A DNA stretch of 64,000 nucleotides, from NCBI RefSeq assembly GCF_051967035.1, contig NZ_JBQCKK010000006.1, forward strand, positions 127,921 through 191,920. Reading direction: 5' to 3'. Below the pieces are notes generated by a model that had not been told where the DNA came from, did not search any database, and worked only from the letters and a program-made list of their open reading frames with translations. The translations under genes were made by a program, and so were the position numbers. Positions 17,903 to 26,180 of the stretch are shown one piece after another (within the stretch, counting starts at the first letter, position 1; the number at the start of each line of letters is the position of its first letter). This DNA is from Brevibacillus sp051967035. Its GTDB lineage: Bacteria > Bacillota > Bacilli > Brevibacillales > Brevibacillaceae.

Positions 17903-19135
17903 ATGTCACGCCACTCACCGATGTTCACTCTGTTGCTTGCCCTCTCGACAGTCGCACTCGTCTTGACGCTGGTGATTTATTCGCAAATTTCCTTTGAAGC
18001 GGCAGTCCGCGGACTTAAAATCTGGTGGGAAGTCGTCTTTCCCTCCACCCTCCCGTTTATCGTCCTCTCGGAAATCCTGATGGGACTGGGGGTGGTCCAC
18101 TTTGTCGGCGTGCTGCTCGAACCGCTGATGCGCCCCTTGTTCAACGTGCCCGGCACAGGCGGCTTCGTGCTGGCTATGGGCTTTTCGTCGGGGTATCCGG
18201 TGGCGGCCAAGCTGACGACCCGCTTGCGCCAGCAGGGAAACGTATCGAAAGCGGAAGGAGAGCGGCTCGTATCGTTCACGACGACGGGCGACCCCCTGTT
18301 TGTGATGGGGGCTGTCGCCATCGGCTTTTTTCACAGCGAACAAATGGGGATTGTCCTGGCCTTGACCCATTATTTGTCGGCTGTCCTCATGGGGCTGGTG
18401 TATCGCTTCCACGCTCCGTTTGCCACGGTATCCAAACCGTTGGAAAAAACGAACCTGCCGTTGCCGCTGCGGGCGCTGCAAGCGATGCACCGCGCACGAA
18501 TCCGCGACGGACGGCCATTCGGCAAGCTGATGGGCGATGCCGTGCAATCCGCGCTGAACACGCTCCTCATGATCGGCGGCTTCATCATCGTCTTTTCCGT
18601 CTTGATCCAACTGTTTGCCGCCATTCACTTGACGCAGATGATCAGCACGCTGCTTGCCATCCTGCTCGGCCCCTTCGGATTTCCGCCCGCTTTTTCCCAA
18701 GCCATCGTCGCCGGACTGTTCGAGGTCACGCTGGGCGCGCAGGCAGCCAGTGTGGTTCCCGACGGCGTTTCCATGGTCTGGAAAGCCGCAATCGCAAGCG
18801 CAGTCCTTTCCTGGGGCGGCCTGAGCGTCCATGCCCAGGTGGCGAGCATTCTGAGCGAAACCGATATTCGCGTCGCGCCCTATTTCATCGCCCGTGCCTT
18901 GCACGCCGTGTTGGCGGCGATTTTGACCTTTGTCTTCTGGAATCCGCTGGTCAAGGTCAGTACGTGGTTTCTGGTAAAAAGCGTCCCCGTCTTCATGCCG
19001 ACCCCGTCCGGAATCCCGGCTACGAGTTGGTGGGAGACGATCGCGTTTTCCGGCACGCTCGCCATCGGCGTAGCTGTCCTGCTTTTCGCCATCAGTTTGC
19101 TGGCTCGCTATTGGCAAAGCGGCAAGACGAGATAA
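17903..19135 (+). CDS. ylbJ: Sporulation integral membrane protein YlbJ
   Basis: A 410-residue polytopic protein with two Gate-type nucleoside-recognition repeats. In B. subtilis YlbJ is made in the mother cell and is needed for normal spore cortex and resistance. The ribosome site CAGGAGG precedes ATG at 17903; an in-frame ATG 30 nt upstream is not used by this criterion. Conserved blocks such as GFSSGYPVAAKL and TTTGDPLFVMGA are present. It runs opposite to ylbK and faces coaD with only 16 nt between the stops, without an obvious terminator. Confidence 0.93.
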   Translation: MSRHSPMFTLLLALSTVALVLTLVIYSQISFEAAVRGLKIWWEVVFPSTLPFIVLSEILMGLGVVHFVGVLLEPLMRPLFNVPGTGGFVLAMGFSSGYPVAAKLTTRLRQQGNVSKAEGERLVSFTTTGDPLFVMGAVAIGFFHSEQMGIVLALTHYLSAVLMGLVYRFHAPFATVSKPLEKTNLPLPLRALQAMHRARIRDGRPFGKLMGDAVQSALNTLLMIGGFIIVFSVLIQLFAAIHLTQMISTLLAILLGPFGFPPAFSQAIVAGLFEVTLGAQAASVVPDGVSMVWKAAIASAVLSWGGLSVHAQVASILSETDIRVAPYFIARALHAVLAAILTFVFWNPLVKVSTWFLVKSVPVFMPTPSGIPATSWWETIAFSGTLAIGVAVLLFAISLLARYWQSGKTR

Positions 19136-19151
19136 TCGTTGCCTGTACCGC

Positions 19152-19634
19152 TTACAGCTGCCCACATTTTCGCTTGAGCGCCTCTTCGACGGCCGGCGGG
19201 ACGAGATCTGCCACACTCGCCTTGTATCTCGCCACTTCCTTCACGATGCTGGAGCTTAAATACGAATATTGGTTGCTGGTCATCATGAAAAACGTTTCGA
19301 TCCGGTCGTCGAGTTTTTTGTTGATCGAGGCCACCTGCATTTCGTATTCAAAATCGGAGACGGCCCGCAAACCGCGAATGATGACTTTGGCTCCGCGCTT
19401 GTTCATGTAGTCGATCAAAAGGCCGTCAAACGAGTCGATCTCGACGTTGTCCATGCCCGCTGTCACCTGCCGCAGCATCTCGACGCGCTCTTCAACGCTG
19501 AACAGGGATTTTTTCTGGGAATTGATCAGAACCGCTACGATTACCTTGTCAAATACCTTTGCACCCCGACTGATAATATCGAGGTGTCCGTACGTCACAG
19601 GATCAAAGCTTCCAGAGCAAACGGCAATCGCCAT
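19152..19634 (-). CDS. coaD: Phosphopantetheine adenylyltransferase
   Basis: CoaD makes dephospho-CoA from 4'-phosphopantetheine and ATP. The 160-residue protein has the nucleotidyltransferase motif TYGHLDI near residue 16 and the C-terminal SSSIVKEVARY. AGGAGGAAGG precedes the ATG. It follows rsmD after 43 nt, the usual rsmD-coaD pair in Firmicutes. Confidence 0.97.
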   Translation of the reverse strand: MAIAVCSGSFDPVTYGHLDIISRGAKVFDKVIVAVLINSQKKSLFSVEERVEMLRQVTAGMDNVEIDSFDGLLIDYMNKRGAKVIIRGLRAVSDFEYEMQVASINKKLDDRIETFFMMTSNQYSYLSSSIVKEVARYKASVADLVPPAVEEALKRKCGQL

Positions 19635-19677
19635 CTTGCCTTCCTCCTCTTCGTGTACTGGCTAAGCAATCCATCGC

Positions 19678-20244
19678 TTACGCTTCCTGCTGCGGATCGT
19701 AATAATACAGGGTGACAGCTGTATCGCCATAGGTCGCTTCCCGATCTTTGACGCAGTTTTGAATCGCATCGGGAAAGGAGAGTTTGCTGTCGTGCTCGGC
19801 CACGATCCAGGCGCCATCTGCCAGCAGGCCGAGCGCTTGCAGCTGCTCGATCTCCTCCACGATCCGCTGCTTCGCGTAAGGCGGGTCGAGAAAAACGAGC
19901 GCGAACGGCTGGGCGCGTTTGGCCAGCTGCCGGATCGCCCGCTCTGCATCCATGCGATACAGTTCTGCGTATTCGTCCAGTCGGCAGGCGCTGACATTTT
20001 GCTTGACGACGGCGAACGCTTTGGCATCCCGCTCGACAAACACGGCCTTGTCCGCTCCCCTGCTCAATGCTTCTATACCGAGGCTGCCTGTTCCGGCGTA
20101 CAAATCCAAGGCCCAGCCCCCGTCAAAATACGGGCCAATCATGTTGAAAATCGATTCCTTTACCTTGTCGGTCGTCGGACGCGTCCCGCTTCCCGGGACG
20201 GCCGCCAGTTTTCTTCCTCTGTGTTCTCCCGCGATGACGCGCAT
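19678..20244 (-). CDS. rsmD: 16S rRNA (guanine-N2)-methyltransferase RsmD
   Basis: RsmD methylates G966 of 16S rRNA (E. coli numbering). The 188-residue protein shows the N-terminal MRVIAGEHRGRKL, the SAM-binding LDLYAGTGSLGIEALSRG and the catalytic FLDPPYA. It pairs with coaD. No convincing promoter could be read in the upstream gap. Confidence 0.96.
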   Translation of the reverse strand: MRVIAGEHRGRKLAAVPGSGTRPTTDKVKESIFNMIGPYFDGGWALDLYAGTGSLGIEALSRGADKAVFVERDAKAFAVVKQNVSACRLDEYAELYRMDAERAIRQLAKRAQPFALVFLDPPYAKQRIVEEIEQLQALGLLADGAWIVAEHDSKLSFPDAIQNCVKDREATYGDTAVTLYYYDPQQEA

Positions 20245-20581
20245 ATTCGTTCACCTGTTCCAAGAAGTAATAAGGGATAAAAGCTGATATCATACTATCA
20301 CAACTGCCTATCCCGGTAAAATTGGCAACTGGAAAATTTATGACGTAGCGAAGTATACACCGCACAAAGATTGGAAATCATAATGGATAGCGACGCAACG
20401 GTGTCGCTGACAACCGCGGAGAAGACTTACGTTTCCCCATAAGCTCTTCCTCCGGTTTCTCCTCTCCCATAATTGAAAGGCAGTTCACTTTGGCGCACGG
20501 CGTGTCTGATAGGAGCATTCCGTGCCAGCGCTCCCCACGCGGGAGGAGTTGAACCGCTGCCCCATCGTCGTATGGCGAGGG

Positions 20582-20613
20582 GGTATTTTTTTGTGCATGG
20601 GGGGAGCATACTA
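20582..20613 (+). promoter_or_regulatory. Forespore-type (sigma-G-like) promoter of the 47-residue gene
   Basis: The -10 box CATACTA (20607-20613) is a perfect match to the sigma-G pattern CATnHTA. A partial -35 box GGTATT (20582-20587) lies 19 nt upstream, one more than usual. It is placed 18 nt before the ribosome site AAGGGGGA. The rest of the 400-nt gap 20245-20644 contains an inverted repeat AGCGAC/GTCGCT near 20392-20411 and no other gene that could be supported. Confidence 0.5.
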
Positions 20614-20644
20614 CTTGCACATGTTCAACGAAGGGGGAATCGAC

Positions 20645-20788
20645 ATGGCAGAAAAACTACCGTCCGCGCAAAAGCGAAAAGCATCCCAGGCTCAGTCCGA
20701 TGCCGACCGAACGGGAACAGGCGTCGAGCAAGCGCGGGACATGCAGTCGCGCGCGGACCAGTCGGACATCATCAAGCATGGCCAATAA
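20645..20788 (+). CDS. Small hydrophilic protein (47 residues), probably spore-expressed
   Basis: The short frame starts MAEKLPSAQKRK and ends SDIIKHGQ. It is Lys, Gln, Ala, Asp and Ser rich without hydrophobic segments. It is supported by a ribosome site (AAGGGGGA) 8 nt before the ATG, a CATACTA -10 box upstream and a strong terminator 15 nt after the stop. The size, composition and promoter suggest a small spore-core protein, but no SASP family signature was recognised. It lies just upstream of ku but is separated from it by the terminator. Confidence 0.65.
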   Translation: MAEKLPSAQKRKASQAQSDADRTGTGVEQARDMQSRADQSDIIKHGQ

Positions 20789-20802
20789 CGAGAGCAGCCG
20801 AA

Positions 20803-20834
20803 AAGCCAGTCGCCATCCTGCGGCTGGCTTTTTT
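20803..20834 (+). terminator. Intrinsic terminator of the 47-residue gene
   Basis: AAGCCAGTCGC and GCGGCTGGCTT pair (one G-U) around a 6-nt loop, followed by TTTT. Confidence 0.85.
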
Positions 20835-20972
20835 CTGCCCGATGCAACGGTGTCAATGTTTCCCCGCCTGCATTTCCCTCGCGCCCTTTTCCGTCTGGTT
20901 ACGCACACTAAGCGAAAACAGGCGAAAGCCCCCTCATTTTCACATCCAAACCGTCCGTACTGGAGGAATCTT

Positions 20973-21944
20973 ATGCACACCGTATGGAAAGGCTCAATCA
21001 GCTTCGGCCTGGTCAACATCCCCGTCCGCATGTTTACGGCAACAGAGGAGCGGGACATTCGCTTTCGCCAGTTGCACAAGGAATGCCACACCCCGATCAA
21101 ATACGCCAAAATGTGCCCGCATTGCCAGCGAGAGGTGGAAGCAAGCGAAATCGTGCGCGGATACGAATACGAAAAAGGCCATTTTGTCATGATCGACGAC
21201 GAGGATCTGGAGGCGATCACGCCCGAGACGCGGCGGGCCATTGAGATTCTCGACTTCGTGGACTTGTCGGAAATCGACCCGGTTTATTTTGACAAAAGCT
21301 ACTTCCTGTCCCCGCAGGAGACGGGCGAAAAAGCGTATGCGCTGCTGCGCGCCGCCATGGAACAGAGCGGAAAAATCGCCATCGCCCAGGTGACGATGCG
21401 CAATCGGCAAAGTCTCGCCGTCATTCGGCTGTACGAGCACTGCATCATGCTGGAAACGATTTTTTACCCGGACGAGGTGCGTCCGGTCAACCAGGTGCCA
21501 GCCTTGCCGGAGGCTACTGTCCCGCTCGCGGAAAACGAACTGAAAATGGCGACAGAGTTGATCGGCAATATGACCGTTCCCTTCGATCCGGCAAAATACA
21601 CCGACAAATACCGGGTAGAACTGCAAAGCATGATCGAGAAAAAGCTGGAGGGTCAAGAGATCGCCACCGCTCCCACAATTGCGCGGACGAATGTGATCGA
21701 CTTGATGCAAGCCTTGAAGGAAAGCCTGGCCTCTACAGCAGCAGGCACCCAGACCACTCCCGCCAAGCTTGTGCCCGAGCCGACTCCGACGGCCCCTAAA
21801 CCGAAAGCCGGGCGAAAACGGGCCGCTTCCACGGCGAAAACGGATTCCTCTGCTGCCAAAGAACCCGCAGGAAAACCGGGGTCGGGAACAACCTCCACCT
21901 CGACTACCAAAACGCTTCGCCGCAAAAAAGCCACTCCCGTGTAA
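20973..21944 (+). CDS. ku: Non-homologous end joining protein Ku
   Basis: Bacterial Ku binds DNA ends as a ring-shaped homodimer and recruits LigD. The Ku core covers about residues 1-255, starting MHTVWKGSISFGLVNIPVR, with two cysteine-containing turns (CHTP, CPHC). The last 65 residues are a Lys, Pro, Thr, Ser and Ala tail, as in bacterial Ku proteins whose basic C-terminus tunes DNA binding. TGGAGGA precedes the ATG at 20973. A -10-like CACACTA at 20904 lacks a matching -35. In B. subtilis Ku is made in the forespore; its partner genes here lie at 26181 and 31681. Confidence 0.96.
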   Translation: MHTVWKGSISFGLVNIPVRMFTATEERDIRFRQLHKECHTPIKYAKMCPHCQREVEASEIVRGYEYEKGHFVMIDDEDLEAITPETRRAIEILDFVDLSEIDPVYFDKSYFLSPQETGEKAYALLRAAMEQSGKIAIAQVTMRNRQSLAVIRLYEHCIMLETIFYPDEVRPVNQVPALPEATVPLAENELKMATELIGNMTVPFDPAKYTDKYRVELQSMIEKKLEGQEIATAPTIARTNVIDLMQALKESLASTAAGTQTTPAKLVPEPTPTAPKPKAGRKRAASTAKTDSSAAKEPAGKPGSGTTSTSTTKTLRRKKATPV

Positions 21945-21960
21945 TCGTGCCAGAAGCTTT

Positions 21961-22026
21961 GGCTGCGCCCGGACAATCGGCGCAGCCTTCACAAAAAAAC
22001 CTGCCCTTTGCTAAGGACAGGTTTTT
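21961..22026. terminator. Hairpins between ku and the cation exporter
   Basis: Two hairpins separate the convergent genes. GGCTGCGCC/GGCGCAGCC (21961-21987) is a perfect 9-bp stem without a T run. The second has AAAAACCTG and CAGGTTTTT (about 21995-22026), giving T runs in both directions, so it can serve both genes. Confidence 0.7.
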
Positions 22027-22028
22027 GC

Positions 22029-22910
22029 TCATTTCTTGACGAGCGGCTGTTCTGGCTCGATGTGAATATGAACGGTATTGATTTTGTGCACATACTTCAT
22101 ACGCTCTTCAATCTTTTCGGTAATCGAGTGGCTTTCCACCACATTCAACTTCGGATCGACGTGAATCACCACGTCCACCAGCACGCTGCTGCCGTGATAA
22201 CGCGCCTTGATATCGCTGATCGCCTTCACCCCGGAAATGGAGACGATCGTTTCCTTCAGTTCCTCGAGCTGCCCCACATCGAAGCCATCGGTCAAGCGAT
22301 GGGTCGCCTCTCGGAAAATATCCCACGCCGTTTTCAGGATGATCCCCCCAACGATAAGCGCAGCCAGCGGGTCGAGCCAATGCAGTTGAAACTGTGCGCC
22401 CGCAACTCCCGCAAACGTACCGATGCTGACGAAGGCATCCGAACGATTGTCGGCAGCGGCGGCGAGCAACGCCTGGCTGTTCGTTTTCACGGCCAGCTGA
22501 CGGTTGTATCGGTATACCCCGAGCATGATGCCGGCTGTTGCCAGAGCCGTCCAGCCCGCCAACAGGTCCGGAGCGCTATGGTTGGCGTCCATCAGCGACG
22601 GAATCGCTCCTGTAATGACCTCCAGCCCGACAAACAGCATGATAAATGACGCGACCAGCGCCGAGATCGTCTCTGCGCGAAAATGCCCGTACGGATGATC
22701 GCGATCAGGCGGCTTGCGCGCGATGCGCAGCCCGATCAGCACGGCTATGGATGCCACCACGTCCGTCGAGTTGTTCAGCCCATCCGCCATCAGCGCTTCC
22801 GAACCGGTCAGCACCGCAACCCCTATTTTTAACGCCGAGCAAAAAAGATAGGCGACAATACTAACCCAAGCCCCTCGCTCGCCTCGCTTCAAATCCGAAT
22901 ATACATCCAC
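22029..22910 (-). CDS. Cation diffusion facilitator family transporter
   Basis: A 293-residue CDF antiporter for divalent metals such as Zn, Co, Fe or Mn. Helices lie at about residues 15-38, 45-65, 85-105 and 120-145. The metal-site residues ADGLNNSTD in helix 2 and the HPYGHFRAE motif are visible, followed by a soluble C-terminal domain rich in His and Asp. Substrate cannot be fixed from sequence; the N-D arrangement in helix 2 is unlike the H-D of classic zinc exporters, which fits Mn- or Fe-type branches (inference). Confidence 0.92.
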   Translation of the reverse strand: MDVYSDLKRGERGAWVSIVAYLFCSALKIGVAVLTGSEALMADGLNNSTDVVASIAVLIGLRIARKPPDRDHPYGHFRAETISALVASFIMLFVGLEVITGAIPSLMDANHSAPDLLAGWTALATAGIMLGVYRYNRQLAVKTNSQALLAAAADNRSDAFVSIGTFAGVAGAQFQLHWLDPLAALIVGGIILKTAWDIFREATHRLTDGFDVGQLEELKETIVSISGVKAISDIKARYHGSSVLVDVVIHVDPKLNVVESHSITEKIEERMKYVHKINTVHIHIEPEQPLVKK

Positions 22911-23112
22911 ACTCCATCACCCCAAAAATCTCAATCGCCCTTTTCGCTCAACGTTGTCAGAACAGAACGGATAAAAGCGGTTTCTCGTTTTCGAATCTCA
23001 TCGTAACAGACAAAATTCGTGTGGGTCTACAGAAACAGTTTTAGTCCGATTCATGAGTATAGAGGCGGGGAAAATGTGTTGCCCTGCGGCAATTTTTGTT
23101 GGAAACTTTTTC

Positions 23113-23141
23113 TTGCCAAATACAGTGTTCTCCGGTATCCT
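23113..23141 (+). promoter_or_regulatory. Putative promoter of the thiC leader
   Basis: TTGCCA (23113-23118), a 17-nt spacer and TATCCT (23136-23141) lie about 20 nt before the riboswitch. Upstream, 22911-23112 shows no supported feature. Confidence 0.55.
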
Positions 23142-23162
23142 GATTTTGCAACGAAACCAAAA

Positions 23163-23257
23163 ACAAGCACGGGAGCTTGGAAATCACCAGGCTGAGAGGA
23201 TGGTACTGTGCCATCGACCGTTGAACCTGAACTGGGTAATGCCAGCGGAGGAATGTC
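23163..23257 (+). ncRNA. TPP riboswitch (THI element)
   Basis: The conserved thi-box parts are present in order: CACGGGAGC, then GGCTGAGAGG, then ACCGTTGAACCTGA and GGGTAATGCCAGCGGAGGAA. This is the thiamine-pyrophosphate aptamer. It controls thiC through the terminator hairpin at 23326-23353: TPP binding would favour termination. Confidence 0.95.
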
Positions 23258-23325
23258 CATATGACAGATGAGCGATGCGTATCTGTACGTTCGGGATACC
23301 GTCTCTTCTCTGCTCTCGCGTCTGG

Positions 23326-23353
23326 CGTCGCATGTTCCCATGCGGCGTTTTTT
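23326..23353 (+). terminator. Riboswitch-controlled terminator in the thiC leader
   Basis: CGTCGCATG and CATGCGGCG pair around TTCC and are followed by six T, about 70 nt upstream of the thiC start. It is the expression platform expected for the TPP riboswitch. Confidence 0.85.
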
Positions 23354-23422
23354 CGCGACGGGCCTCTTTCGCCTCCCTACAAGGTTCGCGCTTTCGTGCA
23401 ACCACGCCAAGGAGGTTTTTTT

Positions 23423-25174
23423 ATGTCATCCCTTTCATCTTTTCCCGGAAGCCGCAAAGTATACGAGGTAGGCAGCCGCCCCGACATTCGCGTGCCGATG
23501 CGCGAAATTGCGCTATCGCCTACGGAGGGGCTGTACGGCACCACGCCAAACCCGCCGCTGCGCGTGTACGACACAAGCGGCGAATACACGGCCGAAGGTT
23601 ATGTCGCCGATATCCAAAAAGGGCTGCCGTTCGTGCGCCAGCGCTGGATCGAGGAGCGAGGCGATACGGAGAGCTACGCCGGCCGCGAGCCAAAGCCTGT
23701 GGACAACGGAATCCGAAACGCCGACAGCGCAGGGAAAATGCCCGCTTTCCCGCGCGAAGGCTATCAGCCGAGACGGGCGAAGGCAGGCAAGGCAGTCACC
23801 CAGCTTCACTATGCCCGCCGTAACATCATCACGCCGGAGATGGAGTACATCGCCATCCGCGAAGGCGTCACGCCGGAGTTTGTCCGCGCTGAGGTGGCGG
23901 CAGGCCGCGCGATCATTCCCGCCAATATCAATCATCCGGAGGCGGAGCCGATGATTATCGGCCGCCATTTTCACGTCAAGGTCAACGCCAACATCGGCAC
24001 TTCCGCCGTCAGCTCCTCGATGGAAGAGGAGGTCGAGAAAATGATCTGGGCGGTACACTGGGGCGCGGACACGATCATGGACCTGTCGACCGGAAAGCAC
24101 ATCCACACGACCCGCGAGTGGATTATCCGCAACAGCCCTGTGCCTGTGGGAACCGTGCCGATCTACCAGGCGCTGGAAAAGGTGAACGGCAAAGCGGAGG
24201 ATCTCACCTGGGAAATCTATCGGGACACGCTGATTGAACAGGCAGAGCAAGGCGTCGATTACTTTACCATCCACGCCGGTGTCCTGCTCCGCTACATTCC
24301 GCTGACCGCGAAGCGCGTGACCGGAATCGTTTCGCGCGGCGGTTCCATCCTGGCTGCGTGGTGTCTCGCCCATCACGAGGAAAACTTTTTGTACACGCAT
24401 TTTGAAGAGATTTGCGAAATTCTCAAGGCGTACGACATCAGCGTGTCGCTCGGAGACGGCTTGCGCCCCGGCTCGATTGCGGATGCGAATGACGAGGCCC
24501 AGTTTGCCGAACTAGAGACACTCGGCGAGCTGACCAAAATCGCCTGGAAGCACGACGTGCAGGTGATGATAGAAGGACCGGGCCACGTCCCGATGCACCT
24601 GATTCGCGAAAACATGGACAAACAACTGGCGATTTGCCACGAGGCGCCTTTTTACACGCTCGGACCGCTGACGACAGACATCGCGCCCGGCTACGACCAC
24701 ATTACCTCCGCGATTGGCGCGGCGATGATCGGCTGGTTCGGCACCGCGATGCTCTGCTACGTCACGCCCAAGGAGCATCTCGGCCTGCCGAACAAGGAAG
24801 ACGTGCGCAACGGCCTGATCGCCTATAAAATCGCGGCCCACGCAGCGGATTTGGCCAAGGGCCACCCGCGGGCAAAACAGCGCGACGACGCGTTGTCCAA
24901 AGCCCGCTTCGAGTTTCGCTGGAACGATCAGTTCAACCTCTCGCTCGACCCTGAGCGCGCCCGCGAGTATCACGACGAGACGTTGCCTGCGGAAGCAGCC
25001 AAGTCTGCGCACTTTTGCTCGATGTGCGGCCCGAAATTTTGCAGCATGAAAATCTCGCACGACATCCGTCATCTGGCCGAGGATCAAGAACAGAGCGAGT
25101 CGAGCGCCATCGCAGCGGGCCTTTTAGAGAAAGCTCGCGAATTTCGCGAGCAGGGAAGCCAACTGTACAAATAA
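23423..25174 (+). CDS. thiC: Phosphomethylpyrimidine synthase ThiC
   Basis: ThiC is the radical-SAM enzyme that turns aminoimidazole ribotide into HMP phosphate for thiamine. The protein has 583 residues. The catalytic core includes NANIGTSAVSSS, EGPGHVPMH and GPLTTDIAPGYDHI, and the C-terminal iron-sulfur motif is CSMCGPKFC. AAGGAGG lies 7 nt before the ATG at 23423; the frame is open upstream into the riboswitch but that part is untranslated leader. Regulation is by the TPP riboswitch. Confidence 0.98.
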   Translation: MSSLSSFPGSRKVYEVGSRPDIRVPMREIALSPTEGLYGTTPNPPLRVYDTSGEYTAEGYVADIQKGLPFVRQRWIEERGDTESYAGREPKPVDNGIRNADSAGKMPAFPREGYQPRRAKAGKAVTQLHYARRNIITPEMEYIAIREGVTPEFVRAEVAAGRAIIPANINHPEAEPMIIGRHFHVKVNANIGTSAVSSSMEEEVEKMIWAVHWGADTIMDLSTGKHIHTTREWIIRNSPVPVGTVPIYQALEKVNGKAEDLTWEIYRDTLIEQAEQGVDYFTIHAGVLLRYIPLTAKRVTGIVSRGGSILAAWCLAHHEENFLYTHFEEICEILKAYDISVSLGDGLRPGSIADANDEAQFAELETLGELTKIAWKHDVQVMIEGPGHVPMHLIRENMDKQLAICHEAPFYTLGPLTTDIAPGYDHITSAIGAAMIGWFGTAMLCYVTPKEHLGLPNKEDVRNGLIAYKIAAHAADLAKGHPRAKQRDDALSKARFEFRWNDQFNLSLDPERAREYHDETLPAEAAKSAHFCSMCGPKFCSMKISHDIRHLAEDQEQSESSAIAAGLLEKAREFREQGSQLYK

Positions 25175-25195
25175 GCGTCCGGAGGTGGCTGGCAA

Positions 25196-25366
25196 GTGAA
25201 CGAAGCGTTGCAATTGCGAGCAGAGATCGCTCGCCTGGAGGCTGACCTCGAACAGCGGAAGCGCGAATTGCGTCTTTTGCAAAAAGAGTGCGAGCATGAG
25301 TTCGTCGAGACGCCTCTGGCCCGCACCTGCGCCAAATGTCTGCAAACGGAAAGTCTCTATTATTAG
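25196..25366 (+). CDS. Small coiled-coil protein with a Cys-His/Cys-Cys zinc-knuckle-like end (56 residues)
   Basis: A GTG start at 25196 with GGAGGTGG upstream opens a 56-residue frame 22 nt after thiC. The first 35 residues are a charged coiled coil (LRAEIARLEADLEQRKRELR). The last 25 contain ECEHEF and RTCAKC, so two Cys-x-His/Cys-x-x-Cys pairs could bind zinc. A terminator follows. No named family was recognised; it may be co-transcribed with thiC under the riboswitch or have its own role. Confidence 0.75.
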   Translation: MNEALQLRAEIARLEADLEQRKRELRLLQKECEHEFVETPLARTCAKCLQTESLYY

Positions 25367-25390
25367 GAAACTTCCCTGACAACGAAAAAA

Positions 25391-25430
25391 AGACCGCTCT
25401 CCCTCAACCGTGTGGAAAGCGGTCTTCTCT
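25391..25430. terminator. Terminator between the small zinc-knuckle gene and the DUF1904 gene
   Basis: AGACCGCT/AGCGGTCT arms with T-rich DNA after them on the plus strand and an A run before them, so it can act in both directions between the convergent genes. Confidence 0.8.
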
Positions 25431-25448
25431 TCTGTTCGCCTGTCCGTG

Positions 25449-25778
25449 TCAGCTTGAGACTTTCGCTCGCAAAGGAAGTCCTTCCTTATAATATAGCGCA
25501 GGCGACAGCAGGATAAAGAAAATATGGACGTTCTCGAAGCCTTGCTTGTGCAAAATCCGGTTCATGGCGCGGGCGATCTCATCGTGCTGCTTCTGATCCC
25601 GGGGGAACATCATGATTTCCAAAGACAGTGGACTGTTCGTCAGGCGCTCGACCAGAAGCAGCTCCAGCTTGACCTTTTCCCGGCTCACTTCGGCGATGCG
25701 GGCAAACTCTTCTATAATAAGGGGCGATACCGATTGCAGCTTTTCTTTTTCAAAGCCTTTAAATCGAAGAAATGGCAA
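25449..25778 (-). CDS. DUF1904 family protein (tautomerase-like fold)
   Basis: The reading frame is open for 206 codons, but only the last 110 resemble DUF1904, a family in the tautomerase superfamily. GAAGGA lies just before a TTG at 25776-25778, giving MPFLRFKGFEKEKLQS, so a proline follows the start methionine as in tautomerases where Pro1 is catalytic. The pattern of beta strands and HKQGFENVHIFF fits the family. The function is unknown. A TATAAT promoter lies about 75 nt upstream, inside the longer frame, which supports the TTG start. Confidence 0.75.
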   Translation of the reverse strand: MPFLRFKGFEKEKLQSVSPLIIEEFARIAEVSREKVKLELLLVERLTNSPLSLEIMMFPRDQKQHDEIARAMNRILHKQGFENVHIFFILLSPALYYKEGLPLRAKVSS

Positions 25779-25857
25779 GTCAATTCCTTCTTTCCGGAAC
25801 AGACAGCTACCAACAGCCACGAGAGCCGAAGCTGTTCCCAAAATCATTACCTTCGTA

Positions 25858-25887
25858 ATTATATACGACAGTCGATTTCCGGAGCAA
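25858..25887 (-). promoter_or_regulatory. Sigma-A-type promoter of the DUF1904 gene
   Basis: TTGCTC (25882-25887), 18 nt, TATAAT (25858-25863). The remaining part of the 400-nt gap 25779-26180 holds the ligase promoter and no other supported gene. Confidence 0.6.
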
Positions 25888-26115
25888 CGAAAAAAAGGAC
25901 TATATCTGTCTCCTGACTCTCTCCTTGCGAATAGGTGGTGGACGTACCACGACAGGAGGTTTCGGTCAGTCAGATATAGCCCATCCATACTTTCTGCAAC
26001 GCGTTTCAGATCCTGCCTGATTCTTCGTGAACTGCCTCCTAGTATAACGCAAAGACAATCCTTCATCAATGAAGAAGTTTCTTAACATTCGTTCAAAACT
26101 CTCTGCTTTTCCGGG

Positions 26116-26146
26116 TGCATAGACGATGGCGAATCGTGACACCGTA
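26116..26146 (+). promoter_or_regulatory. Sigma-G-like promoter of the stand-alone DNA ligase
   Basis: TGCATA (26116-26121), an 18-nt spacer and CACCGTA (26140-26146). The -35 box is identical to that of the gerA operon at 31596-31601 and the -10 keeps four of six positions of CATnHTA. Forespore expression is known for B. subtilis ligD-ku. Confidence 0.5.
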
Positions 26147-26180
26147 CAAATGGACAGACGATGAGATACGGGAGGCTACG

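Noticed and set aside
17915..19216. 433-codon minus-strand frame opposite ylbJ
   Set aside because: ylbJ is clear on the plus strand with a strong ribosome site; the other frame is low-complexity.
20245..20580. Possible gene or riboswitch upstream of the 47-residue gene
   Set aside because: Only short frames without ribosome sites and one modest inverted repeat; no known riboswitch core was recognised.
20904..20910. CACACTA as a sigma-G -10 box for ku
   Set aside because: No GnATA-type -35 element lies 17-18 nt upstream, so the promoter cannot be supported from sequence alone.
23051..23410. 119-codon minus-strand frame across the thiC leader
   Set aside because: It is antisense to the TPP riboswitch and its terminator and has no ribosome site.
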